From positions 11,382,442 to 11,446,441 of the forward strand of contig NC_064045.1 in NCBI RefSeq assembly GCF_932526225.1: DNA of 64,000 bases, given 5' to 3'. The notes under the pieces were generated by a model. That model did not search any database, was not told the DNA's origin, and saw only the letters and a program-made list of their open reading frames with translations. The stretch comes from Nematostella vectensis (taxonomy: Eukaryota; Cnidaria; Anthozoa; Actiniaria; Edwardsiidae). Made by a program: the position numbers and the translations under genes. Every line of letters starts with the position of its first letter. Positions within the stretch are counted from its first letter, which is position 1. Positions 44,963 through 56,350 of the stretch are shown here, in pieces.

Positions 44963-46520
44963 CCTCGAGCCCCCATCCCTCCTCCCAAATCCCCAACCCC
45001 ATCCTACCCAGCCCCATCCTCATTCTCCCCCATCCCCAGCCTCCCACAATCCCATTCTCCCCTAACCCCATCCTCCCCCATCCCCATCCTCCCCAAACCC
45101 CATCCTCCCCTAACCCCACCCTCCCCCAACCCCATCCTCCCCCATCCTCCCCAATCCCCATCCCCATCCCCATCCTCCCCCATCCCCATGCTCCCCCATC
45201 CCCATCCTCCCCCATCCCAATACTCCCCAACAACATTCTCCCCCAACCCCATCCTCCCCCATCCCCATCCCCATCCTCATCCTCCCCCGACCCCATCCTC
45301 CCCCAACCCCATCCTCCCCCAACCCCATCCTCCCCATCCCCATCCTCCCCCATCCCCATCCTCCCCCAACCCCATTCTCCCCCAGCCCCATTCTCCCCCA
45401 ACCCCATCCTCCCCCATCCCCATCCTCCCCCAACCCCATCCTCCCCCAACCCCTTTCTCCTCCAACCCCATCCTCCTCCATCCCCATCATCCCCCATCCC
45501 CATCCTCCCCCACCCCATTCTCCCCCAACCCCAATCCCATCCTCCCCCAGCTCCATCCTCCACCATCCCCATCCTCCTCCAACCCCATCCTCCCCCAACC
45601 CCATCCTCCCCATCCCCATCCCCATCCTCCCCCATCCCCATCCTCCTCCATCCCTATCCTCCCCCACCCCATTCTCCCTCAACCCCAACCCCATCCTCCC
45701 CCATCCCCATCCTCCTCCAACCCCATTCTCCCCCAACCCCATCCTCCCCCAACCCCATCCTCCTACAACCCCATTCTTCCCCAACCCCATCCTCCCCCAT
45801 CCCCATCCTCCCCGAACCCCATCCTCCCACATCCCCATCCTCCCCCCACCCCATTCTCCCCCAACCGCAACTTCATCCTCCCCCAACCCCATCCTCCCCC
45901 ATCCCCAACCTTCCCCATCCCCATCCTCCCCCCACCCCATTCTCCCCCAACCCCAACCCCATCCTCCCCCAACCCCCTCCTCCCCCATCCCCCTCCTCCT
46001 CCAACCCCATCCTCCCCCAACCCCATCCTCCCCCAACCCCATCCTCCCCCAACCCCAACCCCATCCTCCCCCAACCCTAGCCTCATCCTCCCCCAACCCC
46101 AGCCCAATCCTCCCCCATCCCAATCCTCCCCCATCCCCATTCTATCCCAACCCCAACCCCATCCTCCCCCAACCCCAACCCCATCCTCCCCCAACCCCAA
46201 CCCCATCCTCCCCCAACCCCCTCCTCCCCCATCCCCCTCCTCCTCCAACCCCATCCTCCCCCAACCCCAACCCCATCCTCCCCCAACCCCAACCCCATCC
46301 TCCCCCAACCCCAGCCCCATCCTCCCCCATCCCCATCCTCTCCCGGCCCCATCCTCCCCCAACCCCAACCCCATCCTTCCCCAACCCCATCCTCCCCCAT
46401 CCCCATCCTCCTCAAACCTCATCCTCCCCCAACCCCATCCTCCCCCAACCCCAACCCCACCCTCCCCCATCCTCCTCAAACCCCATCCTCCTCCAACCCC
46501 ATCCTCCCCCAACCCCATCC
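44963..46520. repeat. C-rich simple tandem block, CCCCATCCTCCCCCAA-type
   Basis: About 1.55 kb composed of CCCCATCCTCCCCCA(A/T) 16- to 18-bp units with interspersed CCCCAACC pieces. The minus strand is a continuous series of GGGG runs separated by 2-5 bases, a strong G-quadruplex-forming pattern. Long Pro-rich (plus) and Gly-rich (minus) open frames result from the composition. Confidence 0.97.
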
Positions 46521-46758
46521 AAATACCAGCGGAATCATGAAGTATTCACAGGTTTTTGCTTAGTTTTATTCCAAGTTCCAGAGGATTCTCGCTGGTATGC
46601 GCATGAAATTTGCCTCAAGTCGAGGCTTACACTGTATTTATGCATCCTTAGTCTGTTAGTCCAGCAGTTATAGTGGAACTAATAATTGGGCTATTATTTC
46701 TTGGCCTACTTTTTCTCATGTTTTGCCTTTTCTTTGTCACAGCAAAAAAGTGTGTAAC
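46521..46758. promoter_or_regulatory. upstream region and probable 5-prime UTR intron end of toxin-like gene
   Basis: The last 80 bp (GGCCTACTTTTTCTCA...CACAGCAAAAAA) is a polypyrimidine tract and acceptor shared with the copy at 61320-61399. The first exon and promoter were not identified. Confidence 0.5.
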
Positions 46759-49214
46759 ATGAGTTTCGTGAAGGTTTGTCTGTTGGCTGTGGTAATTCAA
46801 ACCCTCGTTGGAGCCAGTACCGCTGACCTTCAGCCACTTACTTGGCAAGGCAACTGCAACCACTACTACAATCCAACCCTGAAAGTCAACCAGCAGATCA
46901 CCCCAGTAGCATCCCCTGTTTGCAAAGGTTTTGACACAGCTCTTAGCGACTCATTCGGATTGGGATCTGCCACCTCTGCTAACGCTGCAGCAGTCTCCGC
47001 TGCCGTTGACGGAATAAAAGGGCTTACAAAAGTGGCTACTGCAGCAGCTAAGTCGTTCGGCGTTTTTGGCGCTGCCTTTGGCTTTGTTGCCTCGCTTACA
47101 GCACCATCCCCTGACGACATTTTAGAAAAGGTAAAGGTTATTATAGCAAAACAAAGAAGAAATAATTATTTACAAAGAGGACCAAATTCTAATTATCTGG
47201 TGTTACTGAGAGACGTTCAAGGCTCTGGAACCCGGGTAATAAGAACTTTGTTAGCCGCCATTTTATCACCCTTGCAGAATACCATTGTGAGAAAGCAGCC
47301 ATTTTCGTCGTGCGTATTTAAGCAAGCTAAGTTACTGATCGAATCAATGATATATAAATCCATAATTTTGTATTTTTATTTCGAGTTCCCATGATAGCAG
47401 TATCTGTCTGATTTGTATCAGAGTATTGTAGAAAACACACACACACACACACACACAACGGCCGAAAGTCCGCTTTCGGTTCTTAATAGACGTGCTATTC
47501 TTAGACAAAACTATAAAGCATAAGCTAGATCACTCTGGTTTGTCATTAATACATAAGTCAGACTTTATTTGTAGCCAAATCCCTTTTTGTTATTTTGGGG
47601 TAGGTAAGATAGGTCCCCTTTTTTCGGATTTCGCACCCCCCAAGAAAAATCCTGCGTACGGTTGATTGACTATGTAATCATTATTGCACTTGGTGTTATG
47701 TTAGGTTAATGACGCCTTTGAGGAGATAACGAACGAAATGAACCATCGCTTTGAACAAATGAAAGATTACGTCGACCAGCGAGTGATCCAATTATATGTT
47801 GATGGCCTCAACAGCGAATACCGAGCGCATGCCACCCAATGGAAAAACTGTCTGACCGACCGACGTTTACTGCAATGTCAGAGGCAAGTGCTTCGCGATA
47901 TGGAAGCAGACGGAGTGGAGAAGTTCATGTCGAAGGAATTTCAGTCCAAGAGTAAAGTATCGTATCCGTACGACACAAAGAAGCTTGAAGCGTCCTTGAT
48001 TGTCTTCCGAGATTTCGCCAGCACCTATTTGTATGCACTTAGAACTTCAGCGAACTGCCTGAATGTAGATGACCCCTTAGCATCGGCCGAAGAAAAGGCG
48101 GAGAGAAAACAAGACTTCAGAAGTACTTTGCAAGACATTGAGACATACGGCAAGATGTACCATGATTATGCAGTATGGGCAAAAGAAGAAATAAAAAAAA
48201 ACCAGGTAGGATCTCAAAATTCTGGTTCTTTAAGGAAAAAAGAAAGTATGATAATTTTTACTACATTTTCTCCTTTATTTTGTTCCCATATCTTTTTTTC
48301 CCATTTCTCGCTCTCTAAATTTTCCCTGCTTACTGTAAAGAACAAAAGTCTGTTCTCCCTTATTTTTTAATCTTTTGTCCCGTTCTCTTCTCAACTTTCC
48401 CCCTTCCCTATTGTACTTGGCAATGCCATTAAAATATTTCTAGAATAATCGTTAAATGATAAAAGCATCTTTGGAAGTTGATGAAAGAAGTGATTGGCAA
48501 CCCTGCTCATTTCTAAAATCGGAAGCGAGCTCTTTTCCTTGTTGTTATTCTTATTACAAACACAGATGATCACTGGAACCTTTCCGGATATTTTCTAAAG
48601 TCTCCGCGGATTTTAAATCCTTCAGTCAACTTGGGAAAAACCTATAACACAGACCCCTCCGTTATATAGAGGTCTCATTGTAATATTATTGCGCGGGTAT
48701 TCTCTTGCTCATTTCTCACACTGACTTTGTCACCTCTTACTGTCCAATCTTTCAGAGGGAATACCACGAGAATAACATCAAAAGTTTTAAGGAAACAGCA
48801 CATGAAAAGGAAAACTCAGAATGGTTTGGATCCAGTTGCCCTTTCATTTATTGCAAAAGCGTTTGGTTGACGCTTACGATCCAACCAAAGTGCACCACCA
48901 TGTCAGTTGATGGCCAGCATTCCTGCAAGGTCACCAGGGAAACGAGCCGTTACGATGAAGCTACACGCGATTATATGAATAAAAAACATAAAGCAGAGCT
49001 CCAGAATTCAGTCAACGCAGCCGCTAAACAGATGTGCGAGTCTTCCTATGACAACTTCATGAAAGATTTGGAGACGTACTGGTGCACGGAGTTGATGAAC
49101 ACCGCTAACCTGTGGAAACAAGCGTCTGAGGCGGCAGCCGTTGAGCTAAGAATTATGGCCGGGCAAAAAGATTCGTCCGGGAATTATGAGTCCGGAGACG
49201 ATCCGGAATACTAG
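46759..49214 (+). CDS. secreted toxin-like protein, three exons, 443 residues
   Basis: Exons 46759-47130, 47705-48205 and 48756-49214, with both introns in phase 0 (GTAAAG...TTAG; GTAGGA...TTTCAG). A CAG acceptor just before the ATG (46744-46749) implies an upstream 5-prime UTR exon. The protein has a signal peptide (MSFVKVCLLAVVIQTLVGAS), a Cys-containing N-terminus, and a Gly/Ala-rich hydrophobic helix (about residues 85-113, containing GVFGAAFGFVASL). Amphipathic helices follow (exon 2, FEEITNEMNHRFEQMKDYV), then a Cys-containing C-terminal part. Length and this order resemble secreted alpha-helical pore-forming proteins of the jellyfish-toxin type known in cnidarians. That assignment is by pattern and is not certain; it could instead be a secreted protein of unknown role. 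A paralogous first exon is at 61400-61771. Confidence 0.75.
47433..47665. repeat. (CA)n tract and inverted MITE fragment in toxin-like gene intron 1
   Basis: (CA) repeats at about 47433-47457. Then GTCAGACTTTATTTGTAGCC to GCACCCCCCAAGAAAAATCC is the reverse of the family at 35449-35835. Confidence 0.7.
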
Positions 49215-49278
49215 TCGCTTAAAAGAACCTCTCCGAGGGGTACACTTTTGTAAAGGCGCGCATTTGCATTTTCCAAGG

Positions 49279-49284
49279 AATAAA
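49279..49284 (+). promoter_or_regulatory. polyadenylation signal AATAAA of the toxin-like gene
   Basis: AATAAA 65 bases after the stop codon, in AAGGAATAAATAATAC. No later AATAAA is needed to explain a short 3-prime UTR. Confidence 0.6.
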
Positions 49285-50621
49285 TAATACCCAAGCGGTT
49301 CTGCTGCTATTGTCGTACATTTCTATATTTCCAAGGCCGTAGCTAGAAATATTAGCTTAGGGGATATATTTTTATTTGCTTCGGGGGCAGACGCTGTTTA
49401 TTTCATAATTTCTTTTGCAAAATCCTGCTCTCCTAAGGGTGGAACTGCCTCTCCCTTCCGGCGTACTAGGTATAGCCCTGTTTCAATCATCTCCCCTCCA
49501 TCATACATTAACTTATGATTTTCCATTTTTCATTTTTGTGTCATTTTCGTTGTGTTACATCTTCAATTTGTCTTTACATGTTAATTTTGGTGACATGACA
49601 CCAAAATAGGAACTAGGGATCTGACGGCAAGTACAACTGGTTTTTAGAAACTTTGAAAATACTAGAAATTGATTGGACAAGTTACAGAAAATGTAGCATA
49701 AACTTACATACAATAAAATACTGCATAACATTTTAAAGATTTTAGCTCGAAATATATGCTTCTTTTGATTTGTTCACCAATCACCAATAGTGACCAAATG
49801 TCTAGTACAAAAGGTCCTATGTGGGAAAGGCTATGCGATAAAGCTTTTTGCTAATCGCGTCGTCTGTCGAGCCTTCTAGCAGCTCTATGCAGACATCGTC
49901 ATCGACGACAGCAGATTCGACAACACGATAAGTGACGTCGTCATGGAAATATAAAAAAATCGAGTGCCAATTTCTAACTTACTTTTTGATATGTCCAAAA
50001 AATAAATTCGGTGCTCCTCTTTTATTAATGTAATACCTGAAACCTGATCTGAGGGAATAAGGCGCACTTGTATTAATTACCCCTGCTGCTTGCAAGCGGG
50101 TGGACTATCGTATTAGGCTGGATGCCCTTAATCAACGGGTCTGGCGAACATAATCACCAATGCTTCTAGTTTGCAAATCCTGAGATAAAAATTAGGTATT
50201 AATAATCAGCGAGGCGCGACGCAAATGAAATCGGAGTTTTGGTGGTTTGGTACAAAATCTAAAAAAACTATAGTTGCAAACCACTCCATTTTGCGTATTT
50301 GAGGTCATTCCAACCTGATGTCTTATATAACAACGGAAAACCAAATCGATTTCTTGGAAATATCCAAAAAAATCAAGTGTGACCTACTCTTCCATATTTC
50401 TAAGGAATCGATCCCAGGGGGGAGGATAGTGTAATTTTGAGTCCCTTTAAAATGTCATTTTTTCTAGGAAAAATCTTAAATATTAAAAAAAGATCGTTAC
50501 ACTATAAACGTGTAATAAGTATCATATAGCTGTTTTTCGTTTCTCTTATGTCATTACTGATAGAGAAATCAATGTTTTTTTGAAAATGACAAAATTGCCC
50601 CTACCTCCCACGTCTTATCTT
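49285..50621. other. intergenic DNA, no recognised gene
   Basis: Includes a decayed GGCCGTAGCTAGAAA MITE end at about 49333. Otherwise AT-rich and without domain-bearing frames. Confidence 0.5.
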
Positions 50622-50840
50622 GAGCCTCACGTGTCTTTTCGGGTCGCTAAGATACCTTGAGCCTCACGTGGCTCTCCGGGTCGCTAATGTATTAACATGG
50701 GTAAATACAGCGAAATCAATCCAAGCTAAGATGATTTTCCACAATTGGTAGAAATTGAAGATAGGGTAAAATTTACAGTTATTAAATCGCGAATCGGGCC
50801 TTCAACTCCACATGGATCTGAGAGCTGGACTGATCACGGC
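50622..50840. repeat. dispersed repeat, related to 57745-57915
   Basis: CTTGAGCCTCACGTG...CGGGTCGCTAA occurs twice in a row here. The stretch AAATACAGCGAAAT...TTAAATCGCG...CATGGATCTGAGAGCTGGA is matched at 57795-57912. No coding function seen. Confidence 0.7.
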
Positions 50841-50939
50841 TCTGCTCCACTGCGAGAGCCGTTGGAGCCGAAGAGCTGACAGAATTTGTAGTGTAAGTCT
50901 TTCAGCCCTCGGCAACGCAGGCATTCGACGTGTTTCGCC

Positions 50940-51755
50940 TTAACCCAGGCTGTAGTGCGAGGAGGTATCTGTTGACGGAAGGACAGAAATGTGTGAGGAC
51001 GGTATAGATACTAGCAGTGATCGGGACGGATTACCCAAAAGCCCACGGGATGGGTTTCTTTTGTCCCTGCCCGCGAGATATTTGGGAGGGCCAAATAATT
51101 GCCTATGTGTCGCCTTTGACCGCGATGCGGCACTTGCTGCTAGGTAGGTGTTGGGGCCACCAGTATCTTGTAGGCCCAAATCGGGGATAACTAGTGTGGC
51201 CAACGCATCGTGAAGTCGCACGTGGTTGATCACTGGCCCAACGAGAAAAATAGGTGGGAAGATATAACCATTTTCACGACGTCCGCCTCGACCTTTTGCT
51301 GGATTCTGTGCAAAGAAATCGACGCCATCCGACTCCGGCGTATGATAAGGCGTATAATGGGGTAGTCTACCCGCACTGCCAGATTGGGCTGTCGTATCGA
51401 GTGCCATAAGGTCAATGATATGTGGCCCATGGCGCTGATCGATGAGAGAGAATAGGTCAGGACTGAGCATGGCATCTTCACTCGACATTCGTCGAGAGGG
51501 AGCGTCGGCTAAGTTTAACGCACTCGGAATCCATGTAAGTTGTAGATCGACTAGATGTTCGCAGACGAAGGCGTATATCTGCTTTAAAGCCGCGTAGACG
51601 TCGCCATTACGACATCGCTTGTTGTTCCACGCACAGAATAGTACCTTATTATCTACCTCCGCCACGACGCGTGCGTTCGCGATGTAAGACGCGAATGACT
51701 GGAGAGTATGGAGGAAGCCTCCTATAGAGGCTTCAAAGGCCTGCTGAGATTGCAA
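50940..51755 (-). mobile_element. DIRS-like retrotransposon relic, RNase H region
   Basis: A 271-codon frame without a reverse transcriptase core. AEVDNKVLFCAWNNK, LQLTWIPSALNLADAPSRR and HIIDLMALDTTAQ match the RNase H region and downstream conserved block of DIRS/Ngaro-type tyrosine-recombinase retroelements. GYIFPPIFLVGPVINHVRL resembles the conserved segment after it. The N-terminus begins at a non-ATG junction with a zinc-knuckle fragment, and the C-terminus is low-complexity. It is a truncated, inactive copy. Confidence 0.7.
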
Positions 51756-51850
51756 AAGTCAAAACAGTCTCTTTGTCCTTATTGGGGCACTGGCGGGCGT
51801 AGTGCCCGAAACCACCGCAGGCATAACAGCCTTGGTTGTTGGAGGGGCAA
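51756..51850 (-). mobile_element. retroelement Gag-type CCHC zinc knuckle fragment
   Basis: The minus strand at 51787-51828 encodes CYACGGFGHYARQC, an exact C-x2-C-x4-H-x4-C knuckle. Its frame runs to a TGA 12 codons beyond the NKDKE that follows, overlapping out of frame with the RNase H relic. Intervening pol sequence appears deleted. Confidence 0.75.
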
Positions 51851-51959
51851 AGGTTTGCCGGTGCTGCATTCACGGGTTTCGCGCATTCCTCTCCCATTTC
51901 CTCATCAACTTGGTTGCTTGGTTGCTGTTCTGCTCACGCACGAGTTGAGGCACTTCCGC

Positions 51960-52600
51960 GGCACACCGTAGTGAAATCGTCCGGGTTCAAGCAATTTTAC
52001 CGGATTTTTTGCGCCGGTCAAGCGAATCACAAAAAATGTACTCGTCAGTTGATGAGGACCATGAGGTGCACTATCATAGGAATCACCTTTCTTCCGTCAG
52101 TTTTAAGTGTTGATCGCACGCGAAAAATGAACCGTTAAAGCATTTTTACCGGAGTCACGTGCCTGAATCACAATAAAATGTCCTCTTCAGCTGATAAAGG
52201 ACTAGCTGTACTGTCATAGAAATCACCTGTCAGTTTTACGTGTTGATCGTTCGAGTAATGACCCGTTCAAGCGTTTTTCACCGGATTTTACGTGCCGGTC
52301 ACACGCATCACAATAAAAAAGTGTACTCTTGGTTGATAAAAGACTAGCTATCTTTCTTCAGTTTAACGTGTTGATCGCACTAGACTGGTGGTACATTCTA
52401 ATATACACTTAAATTGCTGGGTTTTTGTGCCAGTCACACATAGAAGGAAAGAAATATCTTTGTGTTCGCCTGATTTTTCGTGTTGGTCGCACGCAAGAAC
52501 TTTACGGATCACTTGATTACACTGGTACACGAAGCCCTACATTTTGTCCGCCAGTTTTTTTTTTCGTGGTGGTCGCAGCAAGTGTACAAAACTGCATAGG
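51960..52600. repeat. diverged tandem repeat, unit about 130-150 bp
   Basis: Four decaying copies share TTTTACCGGA(T), GCGCCGGTCA/GTGCCGGTCA, AATCACAATAAAA, GTACTCxxxxxTTGAT and GTGTTGATCGCACG. Possibly part of the retroelement's untranslated or terminal region. Confidence 0.65.
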
Positions 52601-53374
52601 CTAACTAGTATAGTGGTGCTCTCGTTATACGGAAACGAAGATGAAGGAGAAATAATTCAACAATGAACAAAACAATGTAATGATGAACAATAAAAACAAG
52701 AACATAGTTGTTGTAATGATGAACAATAAAAACAAGAACATGTTCAGACTTGATAAAAGCTGTGCTTTGCGAGGGGGACTAAACGGCAGCGCCGAACGAA
52801 CGGGAACCGAAAAAAAAAACTAAAATGCGAGGCGGAGCTAGGGATTCGAGCAATAAACCCAAAAATATTGAATGGGGGAAATGCAAGGCAGAATCGACCA
52901 AAACAATTTTGGAGGCATAACTCCCTGAGTTATAGAAACGACAATAACAAAATAACAAGCGGCTGAGAGGAAAGAGCAATGGCAACCGGGGAAGGCGGGC
53001 ACCAAAAATATATAATAAAATGACTACCGGCGCCTAGAATCTATGACTAAACTAATTGAGGCAGTGGAGACAAGAAGTTCTAAATACTAGCTCTCGTGTA
53101 TGGCAGCCAAGCTCGGGTATTCAAGTGACAACGAAGGATAAAACGTGCACCAACCTCAGAAGAGCTGGCTGTGGCCGTGAGAGAAGGAGTGGACGTAGTT
53201 GCTCGTAGTCGTTGTTGTACTTGTAGATGCCCCTTGAGAGTCGCTCAGGAGAGACGTAACGGTACTCGTAGAAGGTGGCGTGGGCGTCTGAGGCATCTTT
53301 CTGCGCCCCTCCGTCACTCTTGCCCCAGTGCTATCTCGGCGCGCGCCACAATATTCGAAAACAAAAAATTTCCG
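52601..53374. other. possible remainder of the retroelement relic
   Basis: A 39-bp direct duplication (TGTAATGATGAACAATAAAA) at 52677-52740. The minus-strand frame 53296-53156 (MPQTPTPPSTSTVTSLL, Ser/Thr-rich) could be the start of a Gag-like ORF in the same orientation as the knuckle. Not otherwise recognised. Confidence 0.35.
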
Positions 53375-56350
53375 AATAAACCGTACCACAATTTGTTCCC
53401 GGATTGGCTTAAAAATTGGTATGTTCACTATTTGGTCCAAACGTTTTAAACCTTGAAAAAAAGTCTCTACCTATACGCATCTCGAATTCCAGGTCATTTA
53501 ATTGGCATGAAGTTCTTGTTAGAATTTATCTCCGTATCAATAAATGATAAATTAAATCAACCACATAACCGCATTCAGTTGTCTTGATTTGAAGAAAGAC
53601 AATTATTAAAAAACAAGCAACTACAGATACCCTGCCACAGTTGTTCTACAAAAGAACTTCAAACTTTTTAATATTCCCGAAGAACGAGGCAAGAATACAA
53701 AGAACGAAGTTATGTGGAAGTTTAGCTATTTTGCAAGGAAAATATATTTTTTATTATTATTAAACTTGTTAAAATCTCTGAAAATTATCTGTTTTAGTAA
53801 GATGAATTTCACTGATCAAAAACTCTAAATCCACTATTGTCTTGTTAGGATGGGCAAACTCTTAAAATGATACTTTAAAGATACAAATTTGAAAAACAAC
53901 TGTTTTACATATTTCGCAAAATGTAGTTGAACAGTGATATTTAAGGGGTCAATGGGAATTTGTAGATTAAAATGATTATTTCGTTGTTCTTCTAAGTTTG
54001 AAAAAAAATTCTTTTAGAGCAAAATGGCACCTGCTTTTCCTCAGTAATCCTATCATTTATCAGGTCATCGGGTGAGCAGGCACAGATAGCACAGCGGGAC
54101 AATAAAGAGAAAACGCAGTCACATCAATATTGATTACTATTTTCCACCAACAGTCTAAACCAGTGTAGGGTACCGCATTCAGTTGTCTTGTTGTCTTTAG
54201 ATACGCCCAAGACTGAGACGTGACTGGGAGGACGTTTAAAGGTATTCACGCTTTTATCATTTTTACTCTATTTAATTAACAATTTTGAAAGGTCACTTTT
54301 AATCGAACTTGATTTGAAGAAAAACATGTCAACATTGATTTAATAAAAAATAATATGGCCGACTTTAGAATAACCTGACCAGTTGTTCTACAAAAGAACT
54401 TCACACCTTTAAAAAAAGAACGAGGCATCAATACAAAGAACCATAGTATGTGGAAGGGTATTCCGAAGGTTAGCTTTAAAAAATAACAAGTTTGCAAGGA
54501 AGAAATTTTTATTTTTTTCATTTTATTGTCAAATTTGTTCAATCTTGGCTTACCGGTTTTTTTTAGATGATCACACGATCCAAAACTTATTTTTAGTTTG
54601 CTATTTGCGTTATTTCGGTCTCAAGCCACTGTTGCCTTGTTAGGATGGGCAAACTCTAAAAATGACTCTTCAAAGTTACAAATTTGAAAAAAACAAATAA
54701 TCTAAACATAGTGCTTGAATATACACAAAGAAAAGAGAATGTGACAAAATGACACAAAGACCAATTATTGTTCTGAACGCCTTTGAGTATTACTGCGAAA
54801 TTAAAGGAAAAGACTTTATTTGAAGAGAGACAATTATATTAACCTTGATTTTAGATTAACAAAGAACGAAGTTACGTGGACGGGGTATTCCGAAGTTTAG
54901 CTCTAAAAAAATAAAAATTTGCAAGGAAAATTTATTATTATTATTTTGTCAAAAATGTTAAATCTCGGCAAATTACCCGTTTTTAAGATGAATTTTACTG
55001 ATCAAAAACTTATTTTTTAGAATGCTATTTGCGTTAATTCAGTCGCAAACCAGTGTTGCCTTGTTAGGATGGGCAAACTCTTAAAATTATACTTAAAGTT
55101 ACAAATGTGAAAAAAAAAACTTTTCTAAACAGAATGCTTGAATATAAACAAAAAGAGAATGCAATAATAATGACAAAGACTAGCGATTGTTTTGAACGCT
55201 TTTTAGTACTACTGCGAAATTAAAGCGAAAAAGTATTTTTTCTTGTCGGCAATAAACAGATAAACGAAAAATATCTGTTTTACAAAATTCCCAAAATGTA
55301 GTTGAACTGTGGTATCTAAGGGAGTCAATGGGAATTGATAAAAAAGGATTATTTCGTTGTTCTCCTAAGTTTGAAAAAAAATTAAGAACAAAATACAAAA
55401 TAGCACCTGCTTTTCCCCGTGTAATCCGTGTGATCATCCGTGTGATCATCTGGCGAGGAAGCACGGTTAGATAGCACAGTAGGATCAAGAAGAGAAACCG
55501 CAGTCACATCAATATTGATTACTATTGACTACCAACAGTGTAAACCAGTGTAGGGTACCAAAACCCAGTGTGGACCAGTGAATAGTACTTAAACCAGTGT
55601 AGCGCACTAAAACCAGTGTAAACAGTGTATGGTACTAAAACCATAAATGTAAACCAAAGCAGTTACTGACACCAACAGTGTAAACCAAAAGTGGGTACTG
55701 ACACCAACAGTGTAAACCAAAAGTGGGTACAGATACCAACAGTGTAAACCAAAAGTGGGTACTGACACCAACAGTGTAAACCAAAAATGGTTACTGACAC
55801 CAACAGTGTAAACCAAGAGTGGATACTGACACCAACAGTGTAAACCAAAAGTGGTTACTGACACCAACAGTGTAAACCAAAAGTGGGTACTGACACGAAC
55901 AGTGTAAACCAAAAGTGGTTACTGAAACCAACAGTGTAAACCAAAAGTGGGTACTGACACCAACAGTGTAAACCAAAAGTGGGTACTGACACCAACAGTG
56001 TAAACCAAAAGTGGTTACTGACACCAACAGTGTAAACCAAAGGCGGGTACTGACAGCAACAGTGTAAACCAAGAGTGGGTACTGACACCAACAGTGTAAA
56101 CCAAAGGCGGGTACGGACACCAACAGTGTAAACCAAAAGTGGTTACTGACACCAACAGTGTAAACCAAAAATGGGTACTGACACCAACAGTGTAAACCAA
56201 AAATGGGTACTGAGACTGACGGATTTGCAACCGCAAAATGCGTTTGAAGGGTAAAACGAATCCCGAAATAGGAATTTTGTTAGGCCAAATCTGTAAGGAA
56301 ACCATGGAATTATCCTAAACAGTAAAATTAGCTGAGCTGGAAGACGAAAC
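53375..56350. mobile_element. minisatellite-carrying element, copy 3 (internally triplicated)
   Basis: Shares CACTATTTGGTCCAAA, TTCCAGGTCATTTAATTGGC and the post-array GCAACCGCAAAATGCGTTT with copies 1 and 2, but is more diverged. The left part exists in three successive rearranged copies of about 620 bp (marked by TTGTTCTACAAAA(G/T)(A/G)ACTTC and GATGAATTT(C/T)ACTGATCAAAAAC). A short C-rich stretch at 56365-56430 follows. Confidence 0.78.
55647..56213. repeat. 32-bp minisatellite, about 18 units
   Basis: Same unit as 42339-44283. It is preceded by short degenerate AAACCAGTGTAG(G/C)G(T/C)AC pieces at 55535-55640 that look like an early, poorly ordered form of the array. Confidence 0.95.

Noticed and set aside
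44938-46540. Proline-rich (380 and 450 codons, plus) and glycine-rich (up to 337 codons, minus) frames
   Set aside because: Simple CCCCATCCTCCCCCA repeats are free of stops in several frames on both strands, so composition alone explains them.
53171-53449. Arg-rich plus-strand 92-codon frame
   Set aside because: Antisense to a Ser/Thr-rich frame in a probable retroelement relic; no independent support.
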